This document shows positions 12,001 to 23,360 of a stretch of DNA of 64,000 bases, piece by piece. Below the pieces are notes generated by a model that was not told the origin of the DNA, did not search any database, and saw nothing but the letters and a program-made list of their open reading frames with translations. Source of the stretch: Gavia stellata. Its lineage: Eukaryota > Chordata > Aves > Gaviiformes > Gaviidae. The stretch spans positions 12,686,430-12,750,429 of the forward strand of contig NC_082595.1 of NCBI RefSeq assembly GCF_030936135.1. The letters are read 5' to 3'. The translations under genes and the position numbers were made by a program. Each line of letters starts with the position of its first letter. Within the stretch, counting starts at the first letter, position 1.

Positions 12001-15000
12001 ATACAGAAACTAGGGGTTACTTAAGATGCTTGTTGGCTTCATTTAGCTCCAGAGAGAGCCCTAATGCAAAAATAATGTGAACACTCCCACGGGTTTGTCG
12101 CCTATTGTCTTCTGGGGCTGTAAGAAGCTGTGTGTCTGTGTACATACAGCAGATGTGTAGCCTACTAGTTTTGAACTGTGTGTGTGAATTGCAAATACGT
12201 CTTCTGAGAGTGAGGAAACTTGGAAAGAATGAGGTCATTGTGCGTAATAAATCCCCCATATGCTTCTTTTCTGCCCTACAGCCCACAAGAGAAACATTTT
12301 GGAGGGGGTTACTTTATAATTTACATTCCTATTGTCAAAACTGGGAAATTAAGCACAGATATGGTATGAGGAATGGCTTGTTCATTTTAAGTGGAAGAAA
12401 AAAAACCTAAGATGTAACTGCCTGGAAAACAAATTTGAGGCTCATTAAATCAACCATATTTAAAAGGGGTGAGGCCAGAGGTAAGGACAAAAGAAAACTT
12501 ACATACGATGTATTCTTTACTGCTGTGCATAGCAACTGTGCAATATCACAGGTGTGAAATTAGCCACAGGAGGGCTCTCCTGTTCTTCACTTGAAGAAAT
12601 ATATTAGTAGGAGCTATGAGAACTGCAGGGGAAAAAAAACAAATTTATATTCCCATAACAAGAATATTGGACATACTGCCCTGGTTCACAGGGCATACTC
12701 TGCTTGCAAGTAAATATAATTTAAAATGTGGCGTTAGCACAGTAACTGCATGCTTCACTTCTTCATGCAAAAATAGTCATTAAAATATTGTCACAAGATC
12801 AACTAGTTCTTAATTAAGCAGGAAGCGGGGAGGACTCCAAGCTGTAAAGAATTTCACGTATAGCTGGGCACTGAGCATGGGCTGGTGTTTAGTCATGAGA
12901 GAATGGTAATTACACATGGACATTTGTACCTCTGGCCCCTTGCCTGCAGAAGGATTAACCGCACATTGACATCTGGAGTTATATAGCCTCCTAGGGCTGT
13001 GTTGTGGCTGAGCAACAGCCTGTAATAGGAAGTCTGAGGAAGAGCTCTGTGTGTTGGCAGCTCTTGCAGGATTTCTACTTACGAGAGGCAGAAGGTCCCC
13101 AGGGGTGCCAAGAGCAACTTACCGAAGTATCTGATTGCCTCGCAGTCCTGCAGTTAGTCTCACAACAGCCTTGGGAAGTGGGCAAGAAATAATAGCCTCA
13201 TTTAACCAGCGGAGAACTGAGCAGCCATAGGGATTCATTCAAAGAGGGATTAATTCACTCAAGTCCAGAGTCGTGATCCAAATCTTTGCCTGTTCCCTCC
13301 CAGCAGCAGCCTGGTCCTCACACCAACTAAATTCACTGGAGGCCTCCACTTTCTGTCTGCAATTCCAGAAATGCTGTAGGCTGTGCAAATATTCCTAGTG
13401 GCCTCCACCTGAAAAGCTAGGCTCTGTAAGCTAAACAGAGTGTCATCCTTGACTTCCCAAAGGGATTTTCAGGTCCAGGATCATCCATCCTGCTTAACTG
13501 TTAGCATTTTCCCTGTCTCAGTTTTGGCCTCTGATAGTTTGCTGCTTCTCAAAGAAGCCACAGAAAGGGTATGGGGGATAGCATGCGTCGGAAACCTTTC
13601 TAATAAGCAGCTTGGAGGCTCCTAGTTTTGCACTGGAAAGAATTTAGTGGATACAAACCAAGTTGTGCACTTGATCTTAGGGCAAGAAAAAGGTTTCGGA
13701 GCTGCTTTAAACAGCAGCTAACAGCTGCTATAGAATAGATATTTGGATCCTCACAAAGAGCAGTTGCGCATTTTCTGCTCAAGGTTTCAGCTGGAACAGT
13801 TGTGGACTACAATTTTAATCTTTCATGGTAGTACAGTGGCTACTAAGAAGACTTGCCTGTGCATATGGGAGAATTGACTTCACTTCCATCAGTCTCTCAG
13901 ATTTCTTTTCCTACAGAAATACCCTAACGCCAGGGTAAGTTTTGCTCTTGCTGATATTCGTTCTTGGCATAGCATTTATTCTTGAAACTGTCACTACGTG
14001 GGCAAGAACATAAAATTCAAGACTTAAAGATAAGCAAGATGGAATTTGTTTCTGTAGGCAGAGGTTAAAGCAGTCCTTTAGGGTTTGGCTTGAAGTCCCA
14101 TTTGGCTCTGCTTTGTTAAAGGCTGTAAAAAATGAATGATATTTCTGTCTCAGCTGAGTTTGAACAGGAATGATGATCACTTTTCCTAAAGAGATCTCCT
14201 AGGCTTTTTCCTCGTTATGAGCCTCGCTTGGAAGTTCTTGCTTCCAGCTAGGGAAAGGAGTGCTTGGTTGGATAGGAAACCTCTGGAGAGGGGAGAGGGG
14301 AGAAGCTCATATGCAGTCCTGTATTTCATTATGTTGGCTAGCTTCAGGGAGTTGCCTGCTCAGTGGCTTTCTTGTATCCTTATCTTTTCGAGAGTTCTGG
14401 TTTCTCTTGTACAGGAATGCTAGGTGCCCAGCTAGGGATTTAGATTTCACTTTGAGGCACTACTCAATACAGTTTAGCTTTGAAGCTTTTTGGTTCAAGT
14501 CATTAACATATGGGCATAGTATTAACGTAGTAAGGCATTGCATCTGGTTTCTAGCCATTTACCTAAGCCCTGGCTTGTCCTTCCCACCCTTGGTATTCTC
14601 CTTCTTCCATGTCTTTGCTCTGCTAAGCAGAATGAGAATTACCTTTCCTCTAATTACCTTACGTTACAGTACACTTCAACAATTTAGTTCCCTAAAAATC
14701 ACAATCTGTAACATTGTCATCTTTTTTAAATGCCTTTTCCCAGAAAAGGAGCTCGTTTATTCTTAAGAGGCTAGTGTGTTAAATGCAGATTTCCCCCATG
14801 GTTTCCAAATATTGCTGAAGGAGTTTTCCTCTGGTAATCTTGCCGTCAGAAAACGTCTGGATCAAAAAGATGCAGACTCTAGATCTTTCCATTCACTCTC
14901 CTTGTCAGGTAGCATAATTTTCACTTGTCAGTCAAAGCTGGATTAGTGATTCTCTCCCTCTTTCCTTGTCAGCGCTTGTATGTTTGAAGTGTCAGCACTT

Positions 15001-15957
15001 CAAAGTCCTTGTTTTCCATAACTGTTTTCCTTGCGTTAACCAAAGCTTTAAACCACTTTTCTTCTCTGCGTTTTCAGTTTCTGGTTTGCCTTAATGAGAC
15101 TTTCTACTGTATTTATTGTTGCACTAAACATTCAAGTCTGATTCTGCACTTTTTCCAACACATTCGTTTTTAGCTTGTCTTTCACGATGTTATTTTAATA
15201 TCTTCTAGTTCAGTTGAGGTTCACCTGCTTTAGCAGTAGTATCAGTCTTCCGAAGTAATCAGGCTTGGGCAATGTGAGATTAATAACGGAGACTGTGAAA
15301 AAAGGAAGGGGAAGGAGAGGATAGAAATGCTCCCTGTCTTATTTGAAAGGATATATTATGTTTCCTTTGCTGCTGCTGTTCTAACTTCATGACCTAAGCA
15401 ATATCATTTGCTCCTAAGTATTCCTCTGGCGCCTTTTTAGGCTGCTGGATCAAAATAATCATTGCCACTGCCATAATCTTCTCTGTCAATTAATACATTT
15501 AGAGTTTCTGGCCACAGTCATCTCTAAAATGACCCAACTACAAGTTTTAATAATGAGAGGAGATTTTATGGATCTCAGTTATGAGGAACGGCTATTTTCT
15601 AACATTCCATTCACTGGAGCCTAATTTTGACGTTTAAGCTGGTTTTTTTAGAGTACTGCAATAAAAGCACCTGAAATTCTTGCTTAGTTTAACATAGTCT
15701 GCTGCTTTTGTTTTTTAGTGCTGTGTGATGTTCTAGCTGTCTGGATAAACCCAAGGCCCATGAAACTGCAAGCCATTTGGTGCTTAGATCACCTGCTGTT
15801 TGTGGTATGCTGCACAAGCATTTAGTTCCTTTTGCATCAGCTGCTTACGCACAAAACTGTAGGAAAATAAAGCTGAAAAAAAGCTTGGCAAGTTATAGAG
15901 TCTGTTACTCTCCCACAACATTCCTGACTGCCTCTTAAAGAGTTCCTGTGATTGAGC
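9077..15957. other. Non-coding stretch, no gene recognised
   Basis: This is AT-rich sequence with no recognisable exon. It contains three homeodomain-like ATTA/TAAT cores in 22 bases at 9368-9389 and an alternating purine-pyrimidine tract at 10021-10043. Around 11314-11362 there is a short direct repeat of the TTACTGACTG motif. A long open frame at 14260-14766 (168 codons, plus strand) has no recognisable domain. From about 14500 to 15250 the plus strand is pyrimidine-rich and could be old repeat of unknown class. Confidence 0.6.
10021..10043. repeat. Alternating purine-pyrimidine tract (GT/AT)
   Basis: Twenty-three bases alternate strictly purine-pyrimidine, starting ACGTGTGTGTATACATATAT. 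Such tracts are known to favour left-handed DNA or slippage. It is too short to be a strong microsatellite. Confidence 0.85.
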
Positions 15958-16600
15958 TCCTGATCCTGTCAAAGCCATTTATTCCAGTGCTTTAGCATTC
16001 TTAGCATTAAAAAGTCTTTCTGAAGTTCAGTTAGCTCTTGTTTCACCTCAGGTCAATAATTTTCTGTCCTCCCTGCTACAAATATGGAGAATAAGCTGCT
16101 CCATTCCTTTTTGAAGACTCTTAGCATAGTCCTCCTCAATGTTCTTTTCTTTAGAAGAAATGATTCCACTTCTTTTTTTAGGTCATGTTTTCTCATCATC
16201 CTTGAAATATTTACCCCACACACACACTTCACCCTTGAGTGCAAGGGGCATTACTGTTCCTGAAACAGGACACAGCTGTTGGAATGATCTCTTAGGTTAA
16301 TACTCCCAGGCCTTTTCCTTGAAAACTTGGTCATGCTGATCTGAATGTGGACTCATATGCGGCTTGTGATCCAGTGTCATCCGTAGGAGACCTATGCCTA
16401 GGTAGTTGTTTTGCAACTGATTAGACCCGTTTAAGTGCAAAAGCTTGCATTCATCCCAGCTTTCCATGGTTGTTTTGTATTATGATTTTGTCTTTCAGCA
16501 TCCTCCTAGTCCTTCCTGTCTTTGTCATCTACAGATTTGTTACCTACTTTGTATCTATTTCTTCCTATTGACTGTAATGGGGAACCATAGTTGTCCAAAG
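15958..16600 (-). mobile_element. Ancient L3/CR1-family LINE fragment
   Basis: This long, highly diverged antisense LINE is recognised by ordered landmarks of the old amniote L3/CR1-L3 sequence. In order these are GCCATTTATTCCAGTGCTTT, AATATGGAGAATAAGCTGCT, GAAGACTCTTAGCATAGTCC, TTTTTAGGTCATGTTTTCTC, then further right ACTCATATGCGGCTTGTGAT, AGCTTGCATTCATCCCAGCT and TGTCATCTACAGATTTGTTA. The lower coordinates are the 3'-ward part of the element. A residual minus-strand open frame at 16053-16244 still reads like eroded LINE ORF2 protein. Both ends are approximate, the right end may extend to about 16640, and the copy is far older than the avian CR1 copies elsewhere in the window. Confidence 0.75.
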
Positions 16601-18869
16601 TGGAGATGTCTAGAGTCAGGTAAGGTAATTCTCACCTGATGGATAGTTAAATTTAATCCACATACAAGTAACTGAGACCATAGTTATTACTGAGCAAATC
16701 AATGTAATAAATACATGCCTAACCATCCCCTCCAAAAAACAATCAAGCAAAAAAGCAACACATCAAAGCCAGTTGATTTTTCTATATTCTGTCAAGTGGA
16801 GGCAAGCACTTGGATACGTGTGAGAAGATGCAGTTTGTGTCTTTATGTAAGAGCCAGCAGTCTTGCAAAAGGGCTGGGATGAGGGGGATGAACTGAGAGA
16901 ATATTACAAACCATTATGCGGACTGCATAGATTGCCAAGGGGAGACTTTCAGGTCCCTCAGTAATGGCAGTGCAACAACCACTACTCCCGTGTTCTTGTA
17001 GGCAGACTGGTAGTACCGTGTTGGATATGTCAGCTGACACTGGTTCAATGAAAAAGTCACCTCTCCTCCCTGTGGTTCATTTTTCCAAACGTGACATGAA
17101 GTTTCAGATTTCCTGCATAAATATTACATGGGCCTCAGAAATTATTTATAACCAGTGTATTTGAATTCAGAACCAGCTGTAGAAATAAATGTCCAGTACT
17201 TCAGAGGCAGTTTTACTTGTAGCAAATACAGATTAATTATGCATTTTGCCAGTTTATCACCTCTCAAAAAACATACGAAGAAAGTGATAAATGAAATTAT
17301 TAAGATCCAAGCATGATATCAAAGTGCTTGAAGTTTCATTACTTGTAACTGTGTATAAGTAATCAAAAGGTTGGGTACCAAAATAAAGACTCTCACTATG
17401 CCTCCATTATAAATAGTGATTTTTTTTTTAATTTTTTTTTTTTTAATCTTATACTGATATGGGCATTTGTAAAGATGATACATCGAGTAATTTGGAAGGA
17501 AAGAAGTAACGTGTGAACTTCCCGTACTCAAGCTGAGCCTGACATTCTTTTGACTGTATCAGTCCCTTGAAAAGGGTAAGGAATAAGCTAAAGAAAAATA
17601 GGAAAAATATATTTCTCTGTGTATTTAAATTTACTACTGTTCTGCCAAGACCAGCAAGTAGTGTGCCAGACTGGGAACAAGAGAGCCATGGTGCTGCAGA
17701 AACTTTACATTGTCCTAAAATCACCAAGGACTTCAAAATAGACTCTGGGGAAAACTCCTGGCATAAAAGAACATCCATATAATTTTTTTTTCTTTCAGAC
17801 TGTGGTAAAGTGGATATATTAGTGGGGAGAGCACAGGGGAGAAGGGAACAACAGAAACTGTGAGGTATTGTTTTCAGCTTTGAGGCTGTATAGGGTGATG
17901 AGAAGCAAAGCTTTATGCAGACTGCTGAAATAGTTTTAGATGGTGCCTGGAAAATACTGTATATGTTCTGGTTATTTTTATTATTCAAATATAGTGTTAT
18001 GGTTTTTCTGAGTCTTCAGAGAAAAATATTCAGAAACAAAATTGACAGTTTTGGCTCTTTGTTTCACATAAACAACTGAGAGGCACTGTTTGCTCCATAT
18101 TTTCTTGAAGAGGACTTATTGCAGGACATTTTTTAATTCTATTGGGATACGGTTGTTTACAAAAATTAAAAATAAAAAATAACTGCTGTCAAAGCATTAC
18201 CCATTATTTAAAGCTGCAAACCCATTTCTGTTCTGTTCAAGAGTCAGATTCCAAGTACACTCATCTTCGGGCACATTAACAGTTGGTGCCAACCTGAAGG
18301 TTTCTGGGGGAAAATTATGTATTTGAAACGACCCTGGAAAAGAGCACAAACACTCCAAGTAAGAAAAATGATCTCACAGTTTGGAGAAGCCGAAGCATGA
18401 AAAGCTGAATTCCAGCATAGCTCTAGTCTTTACATTTTAAAGTCTTGCATGGCTGAGGAAGTATACAGTGCGCTTTGGGTAGCTTCAAACTGTCTGCTTA
18501 CAGAATATATATGTTTCAAAATGCCATGCTGTATATGCTGTCCTGTGCTGTGTCTTTTAAGTAGCCGTCCCAAATGCAGGTTCAGCGCTTACATAGCAAC
18601 TGAGCATCTCCGTTCTGCCACCTGATGATATCTCTAGCCCCAGGCTGGGAAAGCGTTCTCACCACATCAAACCAGAGGCTCAGTGCCCTTCAGGAGAGAT
18701 GGGAGAAACCCAGAGATCGCCCAGAGGGGAGAAATAACAATAGCCAGGTTTATGGAAAACACAGCTTCTGAAGGGAGGCTGAATACATTACTATTATTTA
18801 ATCTAGATAAGAGAAAAGTAAAAACAGATTAATTGTAAAAGTCTTCTGTAAAGAGAGATAGAATTAGAG
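16601..18869. other. Non-coding stretch, no gene recognised
   Basis: No exon, RNA gene or classified repeat was seen apart from the T-rich tract at 17420-17444. A 179-codon minus-strand open frame at 17449-17988 crosses low-complexity AAA/TTT sequence. It has no recognisable domain and is read as chance. Confidence 0.6.
17420..17444. repeat. Poly-T tract (T10-AA-T13)
   Basis: Ten T, two A, then thirteen T on the plus strand. It may be the poly-A end of an old minus-strand retrotransposed sequence, but no parent sequence or flanking target-site duplication was recognised. Simple homopolymer is the safe reading. Confidence 0.85.
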
Positions 18870-19250
18870 TCACAGAATAATTCAGGTTGGGAGGGCCTTC
18901 AGGAGGTCTCTATTCCAACCTCTCCCTCAAAGCAGGGTCAATGCTGAATTCAGACCAGGTCGCTCAGCATTTTGAACACCCAGGTCTTGAAAACCTCCAA
19001 GGAGGGAGAGTCTGCAACCTCTTCTAGTCCATAATGATCCTCATAGTGAAAATTTTGTCCTGACATCCAGCCAGAACCTCCTTTCTTCCAATTTATGACC
19101 ACTGCCTCTCTTTAATTTATGACCTCTGTCCCCTGCCATGCATGTCAGTAAAGAGCCCGGCTCCATCTTCTCAGTAACTTTCCCATAGGTCTTCAAAGGC
19201 TGCTATTAAGTCCCTTTTAAGCCTTAACTAGCTATTCTCCCCATCCAAGA
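18870..19250 (-). mobile_element. CR1 LINE, older diverged copy
   Basis: The antisense CR1 3' tail starts with TCACAGAATAATTCAGGTTG, followed by GGAGGGCCTTCAGGAGGTCT and CCAACCTCTCCCTCAAAGCA. Further right, degenerate ORF2 antisense landmarks follow (ACCTCCAAGGAGGGAGAGTC, TGACATCCAGCCAGAACCTC, GCTATTAAGTCCCTTTTAAG). All reading frames are broken. The subfamily is older than the copies at 30304 and 37955. Confidence 0.88.
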
Positions 19251-19299
19251 TACTTGAGACAAAAATACATAACGAGCTGCTAGCGGAAGCCCCAGTAGG

Positions 19300-19465
19300 G
19301 AGCACAGAGAGGCCTGAGAATGGGGATGTCGGCAACCTCCTCTGTCATTGGAGGTTGTTAAGAATAAATTAAAAAAATGTATGGTTACCCATCCATGGGG
19401 CGGAAATGCTAGAGGATGTTCAATGATCTCTTAAGGTGCCTTCCAGCCCTGTTTTCTGCTAGAAG
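19300..19465 (+). mobile_element. CR1 LINE 3' tail, sense orientation, degenerate
   Basis: The stretch ends with a recognisable sense CR1 tail: AATGATCTCTTAAGGTGCCTTCCAGCCCTG, split here as AATGATCTCTTAAGGTGCC then TTCCAGCCCTG. Upstream it has a GGAGGTTGTTAAGAAT / GATGTTCAATGATC pattern like the usual TGGAGATCTTC and GGACTAGATGATCTC segments. It is short and diverged, so family assignment rests on the tail. It lies only about 50 bases from an opposite-strand CR1, with the two 3' ends facing outward. Confidence 0.55.
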
Positions 19466-21399
19466 AGCATGTGAGTACAAGCTCTAGTGCCAGCTTAGGG
19501 CCACAGAGCTACGTACATCGCAAGGTGCATAATAAATTTCAGCACTTATTAATATTTCAGGAAGTTATGAATCACCAGGGAAAGATAGTTATAATGGAAA
19601 TAATGTTGTAGCCTGAATTATTGCAGTGTTAGCAGATGTCCATTCTGCTTACGCCTAGTTACCTGAGATAAATTGACTATGGTGCCTTTTCTTTTTAGAG
19701 GTCAAGGAACAGGTCTACCAATAATGGACCTTTAAAAAAAATCCATCACCTCTACTACCAGTCAACCTTAATTCTTTGTATTTAATAATTTCAATTCAAT
19801 ATTACTTGTCCATATGTCTAAATATCTATGTGAAAGAGATTGCTAATGATATTACTATAGATACTATAGGTGTGCAAACCAGGATTTAGAAGGGTTGGCA
19901 AGCATGATGTTATTAAAAAAAAGAAGGAGAAGTTAGATTTGTTTGATGCCATGCTCTTCCAAAGCATGCAGGAATGCAGTGTCTCCCCTGGAAACCAGTG
20001 ACCTAAATTGCTCAGACCTCTCTCTATCAGTTAGGTTTTCTAGATGTATGCACAAAAAAACTTGACGGACTCCAAATTAGTGTCCGCTCCTGGAAATTTT
20101 ACCTTTCAGTTACTCTGTAGGAGGACACTTGGCAAAGACAGACAAGTGTTAAGAGGTAAGCCAGCCCTGAGCAGCCTGACACATCACATATCCCACTCCA
20201 CAAAGGGTAGCCTATGTGTATGTCTGAAGCAGTACGAAAGCAGCATGCAGTGAAAAATAAGCCAGGCAGAGCTTTGTGTGTCTTCAGACAGCAGGGACCC
20301 CTTTCTGACCTATTCAGTGTGAAACATTGTTCTTGCACTCTATTTTTTAAATCCTTCATCACTCTTTTCACCATCTCCATTGTATTCTTGCAAAGAAACA
20401 TGTTTCCTTCAACAAGGTTTTGATACCCAGCGGAAGAACACCCACCTATTCTCTGTGTTCATTTCTGCTCTGCTGCCACAACCTGCTGATTGCAGAGGGA
20501 GCATTTCACTTCCATTATAGTTTAAATAAAATGATAGGCTGGCTATATAGGGAATCCATTAGCCTTAAGCAGTCTAGTCACTGTTAATAACAGGCTTTAG
20601 ACTTCTGAAAGCTGGGTCAAAATTCTCCATTTTTCAATGGAAAGCTATGTCATTTAAATGCTCTCTTTTGTGCATCATTCATTCACAGTTCTGCTGCTCA
20701 AAACTCAGCAGTGACTCTTCTGTGGTAAGTGAGCATCTTTTTCAGTCTGCCCCCAAAACAGAACCTAGAGCAAAAATCTCATTAAGCAGAGTTCACTCTG
20801 CAGGCAAGTAATTTGTTTAATAGTTTGGTGGTGTGAAGTGGAAAATACCTTGTAAAGTTGAAGCTTGTAACGTTATCTAAAAGACAGAGCTGTGAAGGAG
20901 AAAGTGAGGTGGAGGAGGCAGTTTGGAAATGATGTTTATTTCAGTGTTTGAAGGTTTCTCCAGAGCAAAGCCTGACTTTGGGAGTGGAGCCTGGAAGGGA
21001 TGTTTATTGAAAATGTAAGCCTTTCAAATGGAAATGGAAATTTCATGTAAAACTGTTTAGTCAACTGTCATTTTTTGTTAGGCTTAAAAAAAAATCACAA
21101 ACATGATGTTTTGCTTTTTTTTTTAGTCATTTCTACCATACAGTTGAAGGAAACGGTCTGTAAAAACCTTGCTACTGCAGGTTTACCTTTCTGTTGTCTG
21201 TTTCGAATGCACCAGCTAAGACCCCGGTACTCCTGTTTGCACACAGAGGGTCCTGACCCCCCAGAAGAGGGAGGGAGTCGCAGAGTGCACAGCCTCTGCC
21301 ACCCACCCTTCTTCCAGAACTGTTTTGAAGGGGGGGTGTGTTTGTACAAAGGCTGTATCCTCTTGGCCTGGTGTGTTTGGGCAGGGAAAGTCCTCTGAC

Positions 21400-21590
21400 T
21401 GCCGTCCCGGTCAGAGCGGGTCCCAGGGCAGCCTCGATGCGGGCAGCTTGGGAAGCGCTGTCAGGAGGCTCCGCTTTCCCTGGGACAATAATGCAGAGCA
21501 GACAGGGGCACAGGCTGCTGCCTGCCTCTCATCCCCATTCCTCCTAAGGTATGAAGCGATCGCAGAGGAAGGAGGAGATAATGAAGCGCA
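21400..21590. promoter_or_regulatory. Small CpG-clustered patch (candidate regulatory element)
   Basis: By eye this stretch has about ten CpG dinucleotides in 190 bases, seven of them within about 85 bases near 21400-21485. Neighbouring kilobases are nearly CpG-free. It is also GC-richer than its surroundings. It contains GCGATCGCAG at 21556-21565. No TATA box, first exon or known gene start is attached. In vertebrates such orphan CpG clusters can mark unmethylated promoters of non-coding transcripts or enhancers, so regulatory function is inferred only from composition. It could equally be a remnant of a GC-rich repeat. Confidence 0.35.
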
Positions 21591-23204
21591 GGACAAATAC
21601 AAATCCACTTTCTCCTCAAGAGGAGAGAAGAAGGGGAGAATTGCTAGGACAGTCTGGAAGCTTTTTTTTTTTTTTCATTTTGGTGGTAATACCCATGTAG
21701 CAGTATCCAAAATCACAAATGGCTCAATGTGATGAGATATGAGAAATTGTCCTTTCCTGGCAGTATATTAAAGTGTTTTAACTGATAGGAGCAAACAGTA
21801 GGAAGATTTGATGAAGACCATAAAGGGTTCAAACGAAATCCAGAGTACTGAAGACATCAAAACTTCAGTGGGCTGATTCTGCATGAAACACGGACCGCAG
21901 AGCTCTGGCAGAGAAGCACGAGAGTCACTGTCATGGCATCTTGTCTCCTGTTTCTCACTTATTTAACTTTTTTCCTTTATAGTAAAATGGCAATTTTGTT
22001 TTATAGTGAAATGAGAATTCCCTTGCCCAGGAGACAAAGTTAAGGAATTTGGGCCAGATATCTGCAACATTGTGTCAACACAGGTTGGCTCAAAATAGCG
22101 AGTTTAGCTCCCTGTTATACCTGCTTTCCCATTAAATTCCTCTTAGTCTATTAAATAATTAGATATATTAAATAATATTTGATCATGAAAATTCAAAATA
22201 GTGATAGAGGAGAGTTTCAGTGAAGTAGGAAGTCAAGCCTCATTCAACTTGAGTAGAGAGCCATTGCACAAGGGTTTCATATCGGAAATCTTTTAAGTTG
22301 CTAGGTCTGTTGGAGGAATTAAATGATCAGTCTTTGAAGACATTGAAGTACTACTTTTGTTGATGCACTTCTAAAATGTACTAAAAATGGTAGGGTCTCT
22401 ACCATAGTTTAGTAAGAAAAAATAAAATGAGAATGTAATGTGGTCAGGCTTTGTCTGTATATGACCCAGTCCTCTCGTACATAAGTTCCTAAACTTTGTG
22501 GAAATAAAAGTATTCATGTACAGTGGGTGACTAGCTATGAAACATACTCTGTTCAAATTTATGAAATAACTGATGCACTTAAATGCTTCAGATCAGTACC
22601 TCTACCTTTACCAGTTTTTCTTTGATAGTACCATATAAATAGCAGAAGAATGAAAAAGGATGGGTTTAAATGTGTTAGTGTAGAGATAAATATAACATTA
22701 TTCAGGTGACTTCTCTTTATGACTCATCTTTAGTTAGAGTGACAATTATTTGAAAGTAATTTAACAGTTTCATGAAAGGTTAATGTTATTTCTACTTTAA
22801 GGGAGTTGAATACAATACAGATTTTGCTAGAAATATAAATCTAACCTTCATTTTCTTTAATTGCTCTTCTAAGCCATAAGCAAGCTTTTATTGAACAGAG
22901 AAGTCTGCATTAAGGTAAGCCTAACACAATTCAATTTAAAAGGTTATTTATTACCTAATGTGTCAATGTCCCTACAAAAAGTAGTTGTTCATTTGTACAT
23001 TTAAGTATTACTATTAAAGTTCAAAATGAGCGTTACTTCGCAATTTAGAAACACAAAAGATTATTTTCCTTGATTTGTACTGTCATGCATTAAATCCTAA
23101 TTATGGAGGTACTTCCCTCTAGTGGACAAGAAGATATTTCTTTTGCAGTATTTTTCAGTCCCCTTCCAAACTTGATCAGGATTTAGGGAAGAGTGTGCCT
23201 TTTA

Positions 23205-23360
23205 AAAGGCAGGGAGCAGGAGTCGGAATGAGCAGTCACTTCTCAGGGGAAGAGCGGATGAGGAGGGATACATCTGAGATGGCTCAGGACTCGTGCTGCT
23301 GGGCACAGCCAGCGTGTGGGCTGCAAAAGCGGGCGATCGCAGGGCGCCACTGCTTGCAAT
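23205..23360. other. Second small CpG-rich patch
   Basis: This segment holds roughly nine CpGs in about 150 bases, ending in GGGCGATCGCAGGGCGCC. It shares the ten bases GCGATCGCAG (23333-23342) with the patch at 21556. It falls in a 62-codon chance frame. No gene is recognised. Confidence 0.35.

Noticed and set aside
14260..14766. 168-codon plus-strand open frame
   Set aside because: It has no domain. Its composition follows the pyrimidine-rich strand, and an overlapping frame on the same strand is also open.
17449..17988. 179-codon minus-strand open frame
   Set aside because: It runs through homopolymer-rich sequence, overlaps another open frame on the plus strand, and has no recognisable motif or hydrophobic pattern beyond a Phe-rich low-complexity run.
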